Source: Iningainema tapete BLCC-T55 (lineage in GTDB: Bacteria > Cyanobacteriota > Cyanobacteriia > Cyanobacteriales > Nostocaceae). From it: a DNA stretch of 64,000 bases. The notes below the pieces were generated by a model. It had not been told where the DNA came from. It saw nothing but the letters and a program-made list of their open reading frames with translations, and made no database searches. Within the stretch, counting starts at the first letter, position 1. Each line of letters opens with the position of its first letter. The stretch is from the NCBI RefSeq assembly GCF_014698965.1, contig NZ_JACXAE010000025.1:62001-126000 (forward strand), given 5' to 3'. Position numbers and translations under genes: made by a program. Shown one piece after another: positions 24,959 to 34,669 of this stretch.

Positions 24959-26947
24959 ATGAATACCGAAAATATTTCAGAATCTAATATTATATCTCTG
25001 TTCCAAACCGCCATACAAAAGCAGTATTCAGGTCAATTGAATGAGGCTGAAACAATATACAAACAGATATTAGAAACTCAGCCTGAAGATGGAGAAGGAC
25101 AGATATCACTGGGAAACCTATTTCATCCGTTCATACTTAATTTTGGATATGTCCTCCATCAACAGGGAAAGTTAACCGAAGCAATCAAACTCTATCAGCA
25201 AAGCTTAATAATCGATCCTAACTTTGCCGAAGTTTATAACAGCTTGGGAAATGCTTTTCAAAGCCAAGGTCAATTAAGCGCAGCTATACAGTCCTACCGA
25301 CAAGCCATCAACATTAAACCTGACTTTGCTTATGCTCATAACAACTTAGCGAATGCCCTAAAAGAACAGAACTTAGACGAAGAAGCTATATATTCATACC
25401 GACAAGCAATTAGCATTCAGCCAGACTTAGTTGATGCTCATTACAATTTAGGGACTGTACTCCATAAACAAGGTCAGTTAGAAGCATCTACAGCCGCCTA
25501 TCAGCAAGTATTAAATATCAAACCTGACTTTGCTGCAGCCAGATTTGGCATTTGCATAAATCAATTGCCAATCATTTATTCCACTGTAGACGAAATTCAG
25601 TTAAGGCGAAATCAGTACCAACATCATTTGCAAGAGTTAGCTCATCACTATCAATTCGCACCAGATCAAGAGCAAGCGCAGGCAGCGAAGATGGTAGGAT
25701 ATTTACAACCTTTTTATTTACCATATCAAGGTTTAAATGACCGAGGTTTGCAACAAATTTATGGGGAAATGATTTGTCAACTCATGGCGAGAAGTTATCC
25801 AAAGTGGAGCAAGCCAATCGAACTGACAAATGTACAAGCTCAAGAAAAAGTTCGGGTGGGATTTGTAAGTGGATTTTTTCGTCAAGGTTCCTGTTGGAAG
25901 TTACTTAAAGGTTGGCTAGAAAACCTCGACAAAAGCGAGTTTGAATTATTTGGATATCATACAGGTTCACAACGGGATCAAGAGACAGTAATAGCAGCGA
26001 AAGCCCTTGATAAATTTATTCAAGGTCCATTGCCGCTGGAAAAATGGTGTGAGTTAATTCAACTTGACAAGTTACACATTCTGATTTTTCCGGAAATCGG
26101 GATGGACCCTACAACAGTACAGTTGGGTTGCTTAAGACTGGCTCCGATTAAAATGGCATGTTGGATGCACCCTCAAACTAGTGGTCTAGCGACAATTGAC
26201 TATTTCTTGTCCAATAATTTGATGGAACCGGAAAATGCCCAAGACCACTATACTGAAAAGTTAATCAAATTGCCCAATTTAGGTATCCATTACACACCTG
26301 AAGAAATTAAACTACAAGCAATTAGTAAACAGGAAATTGGCATCGCCAATAATGAAATTATGTTCTGGTGTTGTCAATCCCTATACAAATATTTACCGCA
26401 ACATGATGATGTATTTCCTCAAATTGCTCAGGCGCTAAGGAGGTGCAAGTTTGTATTCTTTAAACATTTTGCTAGTGAACACATAACAGAAGTTTTTCGC
26501 CAACGGTTACAGCTGGTTTTTGAGGACTTTGGTCTGAATTCTCAAGACTATTGCATCTTTTTGCCTCGCTTAAATTCGGTTACGTTTGCCTCAACAGCAG
26601 CGACTGCAGATGTTTTCCTCGATAGCATTGGTTGGTCTGGAGGTATCACTTCCTTAGAGACGATCGCTCATAATACACCAATGGTCACTTTACCGGGAGA
26701 TATGATGCGGGGACGGCAGACAATGGGAATACTAAAAATGATGGAGATCGAAGAGACGATTGCGACGACGAAAGATGATTATGTGCAGATTGCGGTTCGT
26801 CTTGGGCAAGATGCTGAATATCGGCAACAGATCTCAAAGCAAATTGCCGAGAACAAGCATAAGTTATATGGTGATTTAAGACCAATCAGATTTCTAGAGG
26901 ATTTTCTTTTAGGAGTAGTAAACAAACCAAGAAAAGGTGTCTGCTAA
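24959..26947 (+). CDS. TPR glycosyltransferase (SPINDLY/GT41-type)
   Basis: A 662-residue protein, a close paralogue of the 21295 gene but encoded on the other strand. Five or six TPR repeats fill about 10-200 ('GQLSAAIQSYRQAINIKP', 'GQLEASTAAYQQVLNIKP'). The catalytic-like part (about 290-640) has 'KVRVGFVSGFFRQGSCWK', 'LAPIKMACWMHPQTSGLA' and 'DVFLDSIGWSGGITSLETI'. It ends shortly after the GT region and lacks the second TPR block of its paralogue. Both flank the toxin-antitoxin pair, which suggests an inverted duplication of the glycosyltransferase. Acceptor unknown. Confidence 0.87.
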   Translation: MNTENISESNIISLFQTAIQKQYSGQLNEAETIYKQILETQPEDGEGQISLGNLFHPFILNFGYVLHQQGKLTEAIKLYQQSLIIDPNFAEVYNSLGNAFQSQGQLSAAIQSYRQAINIKPDFAYAHNNLANALKEQNLDEEAIYSYRQAISIQPDLVDAHYNLGTVLHKQGQLEASTAAYQQVLNIKPDFAAARFGICINQLPIIYSTVDEIQLRRNQYQHHLQELAHHYQFAPDQEQAQAAKMVGYLQPFYLPYQGLNDRGLQQIYGEMICQLMARSYPKWSKPIELTNVQAQEKVRVGFVSGFFRQGSCWKLLKGWLENLDKSEFELFGYHTGSQRDQETVIAAKALDKFIQGPLPLEKWCELIQLDKLHILIFPEIGMDPTTVQLGCLRLAPIKMACWMHPQTSGLATIDYFLSNNLMEPENAQDHYTEKLIKLPNLGIHYTPEEIKLQAISKQEIGIANNEIMFWCCQSLYKYLPQHDDVFPQIAQALRRCKFVFFKHFASEHITEVFRQRLQLVFEDFGLNSQDYCIFLPRLNSVTFASTAATADVFLDSIGWSGGITSLETIAHNTPMVTLPGDMMRGRQTMGILKMMEIEETIATTKDDYVQIAVRLGQDAEYRQQISKQIAENKHKLYGDLRPIRFLEDFLLGVVNKPRKGVC

Positions 26948-27087
26948 AAAAACTTTTGGTACTGATTACGCCAAGTTGTCCGGACAAAATTCATCTGGTA
27001 AAACAGAAGTGATAGGAATTAAGATATGAGTAAGTAGAAGCGATAGGAAAAACGATAACGCAGATTATTACAGACCTAGAACCAGAG

Positions 27088-27303
27088 GTGATAGAAAAAC
27101 TTAAAGTTCGTGCGACTAGCCAAGGTAGGAAGCTGGAAGCAGAAATTAAGGCAATTGTTTTGGCAGCGGTAGAACCAGCACCAGCACCGAAAAAACGAAC
27201 TCTAGCTGAGTCGCGGCAAATTTTTGAGGAAGCAGGTCAGCGTTATGCAGGACGTAAGTTTAGCGATAGTGCTGAACTTCTACGGGAGGATCGGCAACGT
27301 TGA
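27088..27303 (+). CDS. FitA/VapB-like ribbon-helix-helix antitoxin, start codon damaged
   Basis: From GTG 27088 the frame gives 71 residues: 'MIEKLKVRATSQGRKLEAEI' and on to 'AGQRYAGRKFSDSAELLRED', the usual FitA-like antitoxin tail. Homology clearly continues upstream in frame ('TQIITDLEPEV', from about 27055), where the expected ATG is ATA, with GGAAAA ahead of it. The first beta-strand, which contacts DNA in this family, would be lost if GTG 27088 is used. Its stop overlaps the start of a toxin fragment. It is probably a decaying antitoxin gene. Confidence 0.6.
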   Translation: MIEKLKVRATSQGRKLEAEIKAIVLAAVEPAPAPKKRTLAESRQIFEEAGQRYAGRKFSDSAELLREDRQR

Positions 27304-27338
27304 GTAAATTTGTTGTCGATGCCAATGTAGCAATTAGC
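27300..27338 (+). pseudogene. Truncated PIN-domain toxin start
   Basis: The frame starts with TTG overlapping the antitoxin stop and encodes 'SKFVVDANVAI', the first strand of a PIN toxin with its catalytic Asp. Homology ends abruptly at a hairpin (27337-27359), and the downstream bases belong to the 3' end of a glycosyltransferase on the opposite strand. The rest of the toxin is deleted. Confidence 0.65.
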
Positions 27339-27359
27339 CCCACCCTTCTAAGGTGGGGC
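27337..27359. terminator. Hairpin at the end of the glycosyltransferase gene
   Basis: Arms GCCCCACC / GGTGGGGC around a short loop, 10 bases beyond the stop of the minus-strand gene at 27369. A similar inverted repeat lies at 6797-6821, so it may be a dispersed element that also marks the deletion point of the toxin. Confidence 0.6.
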
Positions 27360-27368
27360 GGATGGCTC

Positions 27369-28517
27369 TCACTCAGGTATGAGTACATTGAGCAATTTGT
27401 CTACAACTACCTGCCAAGTAAATCCTGTAGCTACAAACTTTGGTCCAGTAGTTCGAGCTTGAGTGATAAAATCTTGACGTTCGATTACCACTTTCATCAG
27501 TTCAATTAAATGTTCTAATTCAGGAACTACTATAAATCCAGTGTTATGCTCGTCTAGTCTAACTTGTTGAAGTTTGCTTTCTATGTGTAGAGCAAAATCT
27601 GGTGTAGTAAAATCATCTGTCGCTCCACCTTTTGTACAGATGACAGGCAAACCACAAGCGATCGCCTCTAACACTGGCATATTAAAACCTTCGGCAAAAT
27701 AAGGAGATACATAAGCATCGGCAGCTTGATATAACTGTGCAACTTGAGCGAAGGGCATTGTTTCACCAATGTAGATCAAGCGCTGCAAAATCTTTTCGGT
27801 GTCAAAGTCTTTCAATCCTTCAACATTTTTGACAAAAAGCTCTTTTGAGGGGTATAAAGAGTCCAAGCCTTTTAAAACTAATTTTGCCTCAGGATATTTA
27901 TCGATAATTGTCGCAAAAGCCTTTAATAAAAAACCAATTCCCTTGGTAGTAGTCATTGCTCCGATATTGAGAAAAATAAAGCCTTCCCACCCTAGTTCTG
28001 AACGTAATTTATTCCGTTCTTCTGTACTTAAAGGTTGATATATACTTGGCTCTACACCATGAGGAACTATAACTACACGCGATGGATCTGCACCACTATT
28101 AATAAATCCTAAGCGTGACCAATGAGAAGGTGTGATAATAATGCTATCTGAGTTACTATGTGCTTCCTTAAGCAACTCATTATTTAATAACATATTAGAA
28201 GTAACTCCACCTACTTCCGAAGTACCAAATACACAAGTTTTTGGTGCAGAAGATGTTTCAAGATTATAGGGATAAGTTATTCGTAATACTGCGTCATAAA
28301 GTTGGTTGGCGGAAGGCTTGGGAATGTTTTGCAGTGATACTTCAGCAGCTTGAGCAAAAAGTCCATTAATTGATTGCCAAGTTGGTTGAAAAAATGGTAC
28401 GTCCTCATGAAAAATTTGCACGCTGGGACGCTTAAGGAGTTCTAAACACTGAAATTGATTAATAATTGAGTAGGAATGGGGAAGAAATCGCCATCCCTGA
28501 ATAACTATATTTGCCAT
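27369..28517 (-). CDS. GT4-family glycosyltransferase
   Basis: A 382-residue cytoplasmic GT-B enzyme. The N-terminal half has 'CVFGTSEVGGVTSNML' and 'IIITPSHWSRLGFINSG'. The hinge shows 'VVIVPHGVEPSIYQPL'. The C-terminal nucleotide-sugar half has 'FLNIGAMTTTKGIGFLLKAF' and the EX7E-like signature 'PYFAEGFNMPVLEAIACGLP'. It is likely to add a sugar during exopolysaccharide or lipopolysaccharide assembly; donor and acceptor cannot be told. It faces the following GT4 gene divergently across about 160 bases. Confidence 0.88.
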   Translation of the reverse strand: MANIVIQGWRFLPHSYSIINQFQCLELLKRPSVQIFHEDVPFFQPTWQSINGLFAQAAEVSLQNIPKPSANQLYDAVLRITYPYNLETSSAPKTCVFGTSEVGGVTSNMLLNNELLKEAHSNSDSIIITPSHWSRLGFINSGADPSRVVIVPHGVEPSIYQPLSTEERNKLRSELGWEGFIFLNIGAMTTTKGIGFLLKAFATIIDKYPEAKLVLKGLDSLYPSKELFVKNVEGLKDFDTEKILQRLIYIGETMPFAQVAQLYQAADAYVSPYFAEGFNMPVLEAIACGLPVICTKGGATDDFTTPDFALHIESKLQQVRLDEHNTGFIVVPELEHLIELMKVVIERQDFITQARTTGPKFVATGFTWQVVVDKLLNVLIPE

Positions 28518-28681
28518 GACTTAAGTGATTATATTAGACCAATGAACTCGACTAGATGATACATCTACTTAACATTTACCACAAAGGCGTGAAATCGTTG
28601 ATAATAATGTAATATTTTTACTGTGGGAAAATTATTTGAGGCTGGAATAGCAGAGCGATAAGCAATAAGGAAGAATTACTT

Positions 28682-29911
28682 ATGAGAATAGGCATTATTT
28701 CAGAAGCTCCTTCAATTACAACTGGCTTTGGCGTTACTTGTAATCAAATTATCCGGGCATTAGTACAGGCTGGTCATTATGTAGCTTGTTTTGGACTTGG
28801 TCTTTTTGGAGAAACATTTGACCGCTCAAAGTTTCCCTGTAGAATATGGGCAGCAGGAGGATATGCTTCACCTGAAGTAATGAGAAACCTATCTAATTTT
28901 ATCGGATATGAAAATTTAGATTTAGTGTTAATAAATCACGATCTAGGTGGAGTGCAAACATGGGTAGGGGCTTTACAGTATGTAAACTGTAGAAAAACTA
29001 TCATATCTCATTTTGTGAGTGATGGACTCCCTATTTGTGATGATTTTCTCAAACCATTATTAGTTATGCAAGCATTGATAACTGCAACGCACTCGGTAGC
29101 CAACTTTCTTGAACACAGAGGAATGGGTGGGGTGATTGTAGCACCGCATGGGGTTGATCCTAATATTTTTAGTCCTCTAACCAATCGCCAAGAATTGAGA
29201 CAGCAAGCGGGATTAGAAGGAAAATTTGTTGTGGGTGTTTTTGGGCGAAATATTCAAAGAAAGCAACAGCCTCGCGTGATGTTGGCTATCCAACATCTCA
29301 AAAAAATCGGCAAAGCTTCTGATATAGTGCTTTACCTTCACTGTCAGATGAAGGATTCATTGGGTTGGAATCTGCTGGAATTAGCAAGAGATTTAGAGAT
29401 AGAAGATAAAGTCATATTTCCTTCTGGGAGTTTTAATCAATTTGCCGGAGTTCCATATATTCAAGATGACGTTAACTTACGTCCTCAATCAGATACGCAA
29501 ACAACAATTACACCAGAACACCAATTATTTATCAGCGATCGCTACAATTATGTTGAAAGACTCAACTGCTGCGATCTTGTAGTAAATGTCCCCTTTTGTG
29601 GAGGTTTTGAACTTGGTGTAATTGAGGCACAGTCTTGTGGAGTGCCTGTAGCAGCAACCAATGATGGAGGTATTATGTCAGAGGTAGTGGGTGAGGGAGG
29701 AATATTATTAGATCCAGTAGATATGGGTATTTGGGGAACAGGAGCAAGACAATTTTTTGTCTCGCCGCAAACTATTGCCCAGACAATTCTATCTGTAAAA
29801 GAAGACTTGCACTTACAGAATGAACTCAGAAGCAAGGGTATGAAAAATGCTTCCAAGTATTCATGGGATCTGTTAAAAAATGCCGTTGTCAACTTAGTGC
29901 AGAAATTATAA
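28682..29911 (+). CDS. GT4-family glycosyltransferase
   Basis: A 409-residue GT-B enzyme. The start 'MRIGIISEAPSITTGFGVTC' has the usual glycine-rich N-terminus. The middle shows 'VIVAPHGVDPNIFSPLTNR' and 'VVGVFGRNIQRKQQPRVML'. The donor-side signature is 'PFCGGFELGVIEAQSCGVP' followed by 'VAATNDGGIMSEVVGEGG'. It has no membrane segment. It opens the glycan island on the plus strand, divergent from the 27369 gene. Specificity unknown. Confidence 0.88.
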   Translation: MRIGIISEAPSITTGFGVTCNQIIRALVQAGHYVACFGLGLFGETFDRSKFPCRIWAAGGYASPEVMRNLSNFIGYENLDLVLINHDLGGVQTWVGALQYVNCRKTIISHFVSDGLPICDDFLKPLLVMQALITATHSVANFLEHRGMGGVIVAPHGVDPNIFSPLTNRQELRQQAGLEGKFVVGVFGRNIQRKQQPRVMLAIQHLKKIGKASDIVLYLHCQMKDSLGWNLLELARDLEIEDKVIFPSGSFNQFAGVPYIQDDVNLRPQSDTQTTITPEHQLFISDRYNYVERLNCCDLVVNVPFCGGFELGVIEAQSCGVPVAATNDGGIMSEVVGEGGILLDPVDMGIWGTGARQFFVSPQTIAQTILSVKEDLHLQNELRSKGMKNASKYSWDLLKNAVVNLVQKL

Positions 29912-30430
29912 GTAATCCCTGTAGGGGCGAACGCTTGTTCGCCCTTACCTAGATACACTCTGTTTTGCACGCATTACCTCAGATCTTGCACTCCTGTCAG
30001 AAACCCGGTTTCTTGAGAACGACTCTGACTCAAAACCTTGATTTTTCGTTAAGAAACCGGGTTTCTTTGGGCTTGTTGAGGTCTTGCCAAAACATGTTGT
30101 CCAGTTGCGCCGACTACATAAAGCTTGCTTTGCGCAACTAAATTCTTATTCTAACATCTAACAGATATAGCAATCCTATTTGATTTACAAACTTTTCATT
30201 TGGGCTGTTAACTGTTAACAGTTGACAGTCAACAGTTATCAGTCATCAGTCAAAACAGGACTGTTTGGGAATCATTTAGGAACGCTATAGATCGTAAGCT
30301 AATAACAAATACAGTAGCAGAAATTACAATATTCTCCTAATAATAGTATAAAATCAAGATGAATTTTACATAAAATTACTTAAAAAGCGTGAGTCTATAA
30401 TAATATTAGATACAGTTAAAGGCAATTGAA
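29912..30430. other. Repeat-rich intergenic region
   Basis: It contains a GTAGGGGC-type palindrome (29921-29948), a 103-base element (29978-30080) and short repeated words (about 30207-30252, variants of CAGTTGACAGTCAACAGT and CAGTCATCAGT). No gene is evident before the truncated frame at 30431. Confidence 0.6.
29978..30080. repeat. 103-base interspersed repeat, copy 1
   Basis: By eye it is identical base for base to 40255-40357. It carries two facing AAGAAACC(C/G)GGTTTCTT-type palindromic words about 40 bases apart, so the RNA can fold on itself. Single copies of the palindromic word occur near 19501 and 19989. Confidence 0.9.
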
Positions 30431-30784
30431 GTGTTCTCAGGGAAAGCAAAAGTTTACTCCTGGTTATCAAATGGGGATAGCGCAAAGGAACTCCAAGGTG
30501 TTATGAAACAACTCAAGCAACCTGCTCTGTTCTGGCTTGATGGACATTATTCACAAGGAATTACAGCAAGAGGAGATAAGGATACGCCGATTTTAGAAGA
30601 ACTAGATTGTATTTTGAGTTATCCCGATCTTGGACATGTCTTAATCATCGACGATGCGCGTTGCTTTGGCACAGATCCAGCGTACCCAAACATTAACGAA
30701 CTGAAAAGTTTCATTTTTAATAAGCGAGATTATGTTGAGGTTAGTGTGCAAGACGACAGTATCAGAATAGTTCCTACAAAATAA
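30431..30784 (+). pseudogene. 5'-truncated SAM-methyltransferase-like gene
   Basis: A 117-codon frame from a GTG. It contains 'NGDSAKELQGVM', 'ALFWLDGHYSQGITARGDKD', 'TPILEELDCILS' and 'HVLIIDDARCFG', which match the C-terminal half of a class I SAM-dependent methyltransferase-like family often found in glycan clusters. The N-terminal SAM-binding strand and its glycine motif are absent. In-frame homology runs only a few codons upstream ('KAIE') to a stop at 30407, so the 5' half has been lost. It is probably non-functional. Confidence 0.6.
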
Positions 30785-30927
30785 TGATTTGTAAAAACCT
30801 CTCTTCTCTTTGTTCTGGAGCATCTCGTGATTCTTTGAAGAATTTTCCTAACTCAGAATAAAAGATAGAAGAGGATTACTATAGATTGCAAACAAGAGTT
30901 AATTAAAGAATACAGAGAGGATTGAGC

Positions 30928-32337
30928 ATGACATTTACACGAGATATTTACATTAATATCCCTTCTCCTATTGAAAAAGAGTTAAATAACCTGTTTGCGG
31001 CTAACTCTCAGATCACAATTTTTGATATAGGCAGTTGTGAAGGAGAAGATTCAGTTAAATACTCTAAACTTTTTCCCAAAGCTAAAATCTACGCTGTAGA
31101 GGCACTGCCCAAAAATATTCCACTACTCCGTGCAACTCTAGAAAAGTATTCCGTCAACAACGTTGAGATATTACCCTTCGCCCTATCTGACTCTAAAGGG
31201 CAGGCAAAATTTTATGTTTCATCAGGTAAGCCCGATCATGCTTCCGATGGTGGCGACTGGGATTATGGAAATAAGTCGAGTTCTTTACTAGCGCCAAATG
31301 AAGTTGAATTCGATAAATATCTTTCTTGGCTACAGTTCAATGAAGTGATTACGGTTGAAACTTACACTCTAGAAGATGTGTGCAAAGAGCGCCATATATC
31401 TGAAATCGATTTTATCCATATGGATGTTCAGGGGGCGGAGATTGCAGTTTTAAAAGGTGCGAGAAATATTCTGAAGGCGACAAAGTTGATTTGGTTGGAG
31501 GTAGAAGCAGTTTTTTACTACAAAAATCAACCTCTTAAACAAGATGTTGAGGAGTTTATGGAAGCAAATGGTTTCTATAAAGTGCGAGATACAGTGGGTG
31601 CTGTTGATGGAGATCAACTATATGTTAATTTGGCGTATAGTAAGCAGATAGTTTCTTCATTTTTTGATTTATTAGAACGTACTAGATATGAGAAAACCTG
31701 CTATTCGCGGTGTGGAGAAGATTTAATAGTCAAATCTATATTTGATGTTCTGGGTGTGAAACAACCTAGTTACTTGGATATTGGGGCTTTCGCTCCTGAG
31801 CATTTGAGTAATACATATTTCTTTTACTTAAACGGCTCCAGAGGCATCAACATTCAGCCAGACACAAATCTGTTTCAAACTTTTTTAAACAAAAGGCAAT
31901 CAGACATTAATTTGAACATAGGAATATCTGATAGCTCAGGTGAAATAGATTTTTATGTTATGTCTAACCCCTTTTTAAACACATTCTCAAAAAAAGAGGC
32001 AGATAGCTATTCTAAGATGAATTGCTCTGTCACTGCTGTGCCGAAAATTAAAGTGGATACATTCTCAAACATCATTGCTGGTTATTGTGGTAATAAATTT
32101 CCTGACTTTCTATCTGTAGATTTCCTGGGGATGGACGATAATATATTAGCGTCAATCAATTATGAAGCAAGCAGTCCAACTGTTATATGTGTAAAAACGA
32201 TGACTCTTTCACCCACTGGAAGTAGTGCTAAAAATACATCAGTAGTAAAGTTTTTAGAAAGCAAGGGATACATGGTTTTTGCAGATACTTACATCAATAC
32301 TATCTTCGTAAAACGGGATAAATGGGTTCGCTCATAG
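30928..32337 (+). CDS. Double FkbM-type methyltransferase
   Basis: A 469-residue protein from the ATG at 30928, preceded by AGAGAGGA at six bases. It holds two FkbM-like domains. The first (about 25-235) has 'ITIFDIGSCEGEDSVKYSKL', 'IYAVEALPKN' and 'IDFIHMDVQGAEIAVLKGA'. The second (about 250-465) starts 'YSRCGEDLIVKSIFDVLG', has 'PSYLDIGAFAPEHLSNTYFF' and 'PDFLSVDFLGMDDNILASI'. In domain two the acidic residue after 'GINIQPD' is kept, but the usual 'GxE' is altered. FkbM proteins O-methylate sugars or polyketides. The pair suggests two methylation steps or one regulatory domain. Confidence 0.85.
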   Translation: MTFTRDIYINIPSPIEKELNNLFAANSQITIFDIGSCEGEDSVKYSKLFPKAKIYAVEALPKNIPLLRATLEKYSVNNVEILPFALSDSKGQAKFYVSSGKPDHASDGGDWDYGNKSSSLLAPNEVEFDKYLSWLQFNEVITVETYTLEDVCKERHISEIDFIHMDVQGAEIAVLKGARNILKATKLIWLEVEAVFYYKNQPLKQDVEEFMEANGFYKVRDTVGAVDGDQLYVNLAYSKQIVSSFFDLLERTRYEKTCYSRCGEDLIVKSIFDVLGVKQPSYLDIGAFAPEHLSNTYFFYLNGSRGINIQPDTNLFQTFLNKRQSDINLNIGISDSSGEIDFYVMSNPFLNTFSKKEADSYSKMNCSVTAVPKIKVDTFSNIIAGYCGNKFPDFLSVDFLGMDDNILASINYEASSPTVICVKTMTLSPTGSSAKNTSVVKFLESKGYMVFADTYINTIFVKRDKWVRS

Positions 32338-32376
32338 GCATCAGAAGTGATGAAATTAAGAGGGGGAAAGTTATGC

Positions 32377-34644
32377 TCATTTTATTTTTTCAAAATTATA
32401 TGGTAATTCTACATGAACTGCATTATTTTGCTGATATATAAATGGCTCTAGTAAAATTCTTTCACCATTTAAGAAGCGTTGATTAAGCTCCTCCGGTGTA
32501 ATTAAATTTCCAAATCTGGCTGGACAAGTATCCTGCACTTTATTTGCTGGTATATTTAATAACTTGCTATTCTCTTGGTAACAAAGCATAAATGGTGTAT
32601 TTTCTAAATATTTAGCATTCCTTGCCATTAAAATTTCAAAGGAATTTGGATTGTAAAATTGTAAGTTTTCTGTAAGACATTGGATAATTGGTGTTGAAAA
32701 AATGTTGCCATCTAACGACATTGGATATCCCCAATCCCCTTCTGAATCAACCCATCGCCAAACTCCATCTTCTCTAAATTGAGGCACAGAAACATGGCGA
32801 TTTATGACATAGCAGTAATTTACTTTTGGATATAGTCTTAAAGAGAGACACAGAATCTTTAAGTCATTGCTAAACTGTTTGAATTCTGGATCTTGAAGCG
32901 AGAATTGTTCTTTAAAGACTATATCATCTACTAAAAACATAGTCAAAGCATTGTTTTCATTTATAGCGTTTGAAGTTGCCTGTTTAAATGGCGTACTACT
33001 CTCAGAAACATAAGAAAACTCAGGATGTAATTTTTGGCAAAGCTGATAACCTTGCTCTAAAGTATGGTGTTCTGCTTTATAAATAACAGTTTTCTCTGCC
33101 TGTTCCCATTCAGTGAAGTATTTCTTAAAACTGCGCAGAAGTAGCTCTAATTGGCAAGCTCTATCCTTGCTAAAAATTACTACATTAATCCTGGGATTTT
33201 TCTGCCTCGGAATTTTAGTCATTTGCCCATACATTTTTCTACTGAAGTTGTCTACTATCTCTTGAGATGGGCGGTGAGTAGGGTTAATCTCTAATTCTGC
33301 TTTTGCTGCTTCAAAAGCCTGCTGATTGTGGTTATTAGCACTTAAACAAATTGCTCTAACAAAGTGCATTTCTGGTATATTGATACCAAGATTAGCTGCT
33401 TGTTCGGCAATGAGCGCTGCTTCGATAGAGTTACTGCTATTTAACAAGTTAAGAGCTTTTTTCATCATTGCTTTCACTTGTTGCTCAATATTGAAAACAC
33501 TTTCAATGAGAGCATGAGTTTCGGAAATCATCCGTTCTTCTTTGAACAAGTGCTGGGCACGAGTTTTGCAAGCATTAGCGCTCTGATGACGTAGTTGTAG
33601 GTTAGCAAACCATGCTTGAATTGTGGTGACTAACTCGTTGACAGTAGCATGAGGATCAATCTTTGGATCAGGTAACAATTTACCTGTATCACCTAACTGT
33701 TCTGGAACACCACTGACTGCTGTAGCAATTACGGGTAATCCCTTTGCCATTGCTTCCATGATTGACAAGGGCATTCCTTCTATAATGGAAGTTAATATAA
33801 AAATATCACTGGCATCTAATAAGTCTGGTATATCCCAACGTTTTCCCAACATTTTAACTTTGTCGTTGGTGATTTGCAGTTGATTGAGTAAAAAGCGCAG
33901 TTGGTTTTCTAACTCGCCACTGCCAACCCAGATAAAATAAAGCGAATCCCAAACTTCTGTACCTTTTAGCTTTTGCATCGCTGCTAATTGGTAGTTGTAA
34001 CCCTTGACTGCTTCTAGAGGCGCAGATGTAAAACAGACAAGTCCATTTTGGGGTATGCTTAGTTGTTCACGTAGGCGATCGCAGACTGATTGCTCTGTTC
34101 GTGCAAAACATTTTGCTGGTATTCCTGGATAAATCACTTGTCCTTTATTTTCCGGCAGCCCGTACAGTTGATGTAACAAGTTTAAATTTTCCTTTGAAAG
34201 GGCTATCACTGCCATTGCACAGCGATAAAAGCGTGACAATTCATTGAGGATGAGAGACGATGTGCCCGGTGCTCTGTGATCAACTAAACCAATCACAACT
34301 ATGAAAGGTATTCCCTGTTGAATCGCAACATACTTAGCTCCTGAATTGGAGAAGGGACAGGTGTCACTAAAAATAATCAAATCTGGTTTGGTGATTACAA
34401 AAATCTTTTCGGCACAGGATTGATCTGATATTGCACGTTCTGGTTCACTAATGGTGTCAAAGTCTAACCACAAATGCTCTATTCCTAGTTGTTTTTGAAC
34501 ACTCACCATCGGGTTAGAACTCTGAGATTGCACACAGGTAAGCCGATAGCCTAATGCTGCTAAACCACATAATAACGTGTGATTATATTGGGCGACTTCA
34601 CCGATTCCAGGATCATCTGTGTGAAGCAAGATATGCTTATTCAT
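32377..34644 (-). CDS. Two-domain protein: GT4 glycosyltransferase plus GT-A-like C-terminal domain
   Basis: A 755-residue protein. The first 370 residues form a GT4 enzyme: 'DDPGIGEVAQYNHTLLCGL', 'GQVIYPGIPAKCFA', 'VCFTSAPLEAVKGYNYQL' and 'FILTSIIEGMPLSIMEAMAKG'. A short helical, TPR-like linker follows (about 385-460). The C-terminal domain (about 475-740) begins 'INVVIFSKDRACQLELLLRS' and has an acidic pair in 'MFLVDDIVFKEQ', like GT-A enzymes, but I do not recognise its family. It could transfer two sugars in turn. It starts 26 bases after the next upstream gene, so they are likely co-transcribed. Confidence 0.8.
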   Translation of the reverse strand: MNKHILLHTDDPGIGEVAQYNHTLLCGLAALGYRLTCVQSQSSNPMVSVQKQLGIEHLWLDFDTISEPERAISDQSCAEKIFVITKPDLIIFSDTCPFSNSGAKYVAIQQGIPFIVVIGLVDHRAPGTSSLILNELSRFYRCAMAVIALSKENLNLLHQLYGLPENKGQVIYPGIPAKCFARTEQSVCDRLREQLSIPQNGLVCFTSAPLEAVKGYNYQLAAMQKLKGTEVWDSLYFIWVGSGELENQLRFLLNQLQITNDKVKMLGKRWDIPDLLDASDIFILTSIIEGMPLSIMEAMAKGLPVIATAVSGVPEQLGDTGKLLPDPKIDPHATVNELVTTIQAWFANLQLRHQSANACKTRAQHLFKEERMISETHALIESVFNIEQQVKAMMKKALNLLNSSNSIEAALIAEQAANLGINIPEMHFVRAICLSANNHNQQAFEAAKAELEINPTHRPSQEIVDNFSRKMYGQMTKIPRQKNPRINVVIFSKDRACQLELLLRSFKKYFTEWEQAEKTVIYKAEHHTLEQGYQLCQKLHPEFSYVSESSTPFKQATSNAINENNALTMFLVDDIVFKEQFSLQDPEFKQFSNDLKILCLSLRLYPKVNYCYVINRHVSVPQFREDGVWRWVDSEGDWGYPMSLDGNIFSTPIIQCLTENLQFYNPNSFEILMARNAKYLENTPFMLCYQENSKLLNIPANKVQDTCPARFGNLITPEELNQRFLNGERILLEPFIYQQNNAVHVELPYNFEKIK

Positions 34645-34669
34645 ATGTATTAATACTCAAACTTTTTTA

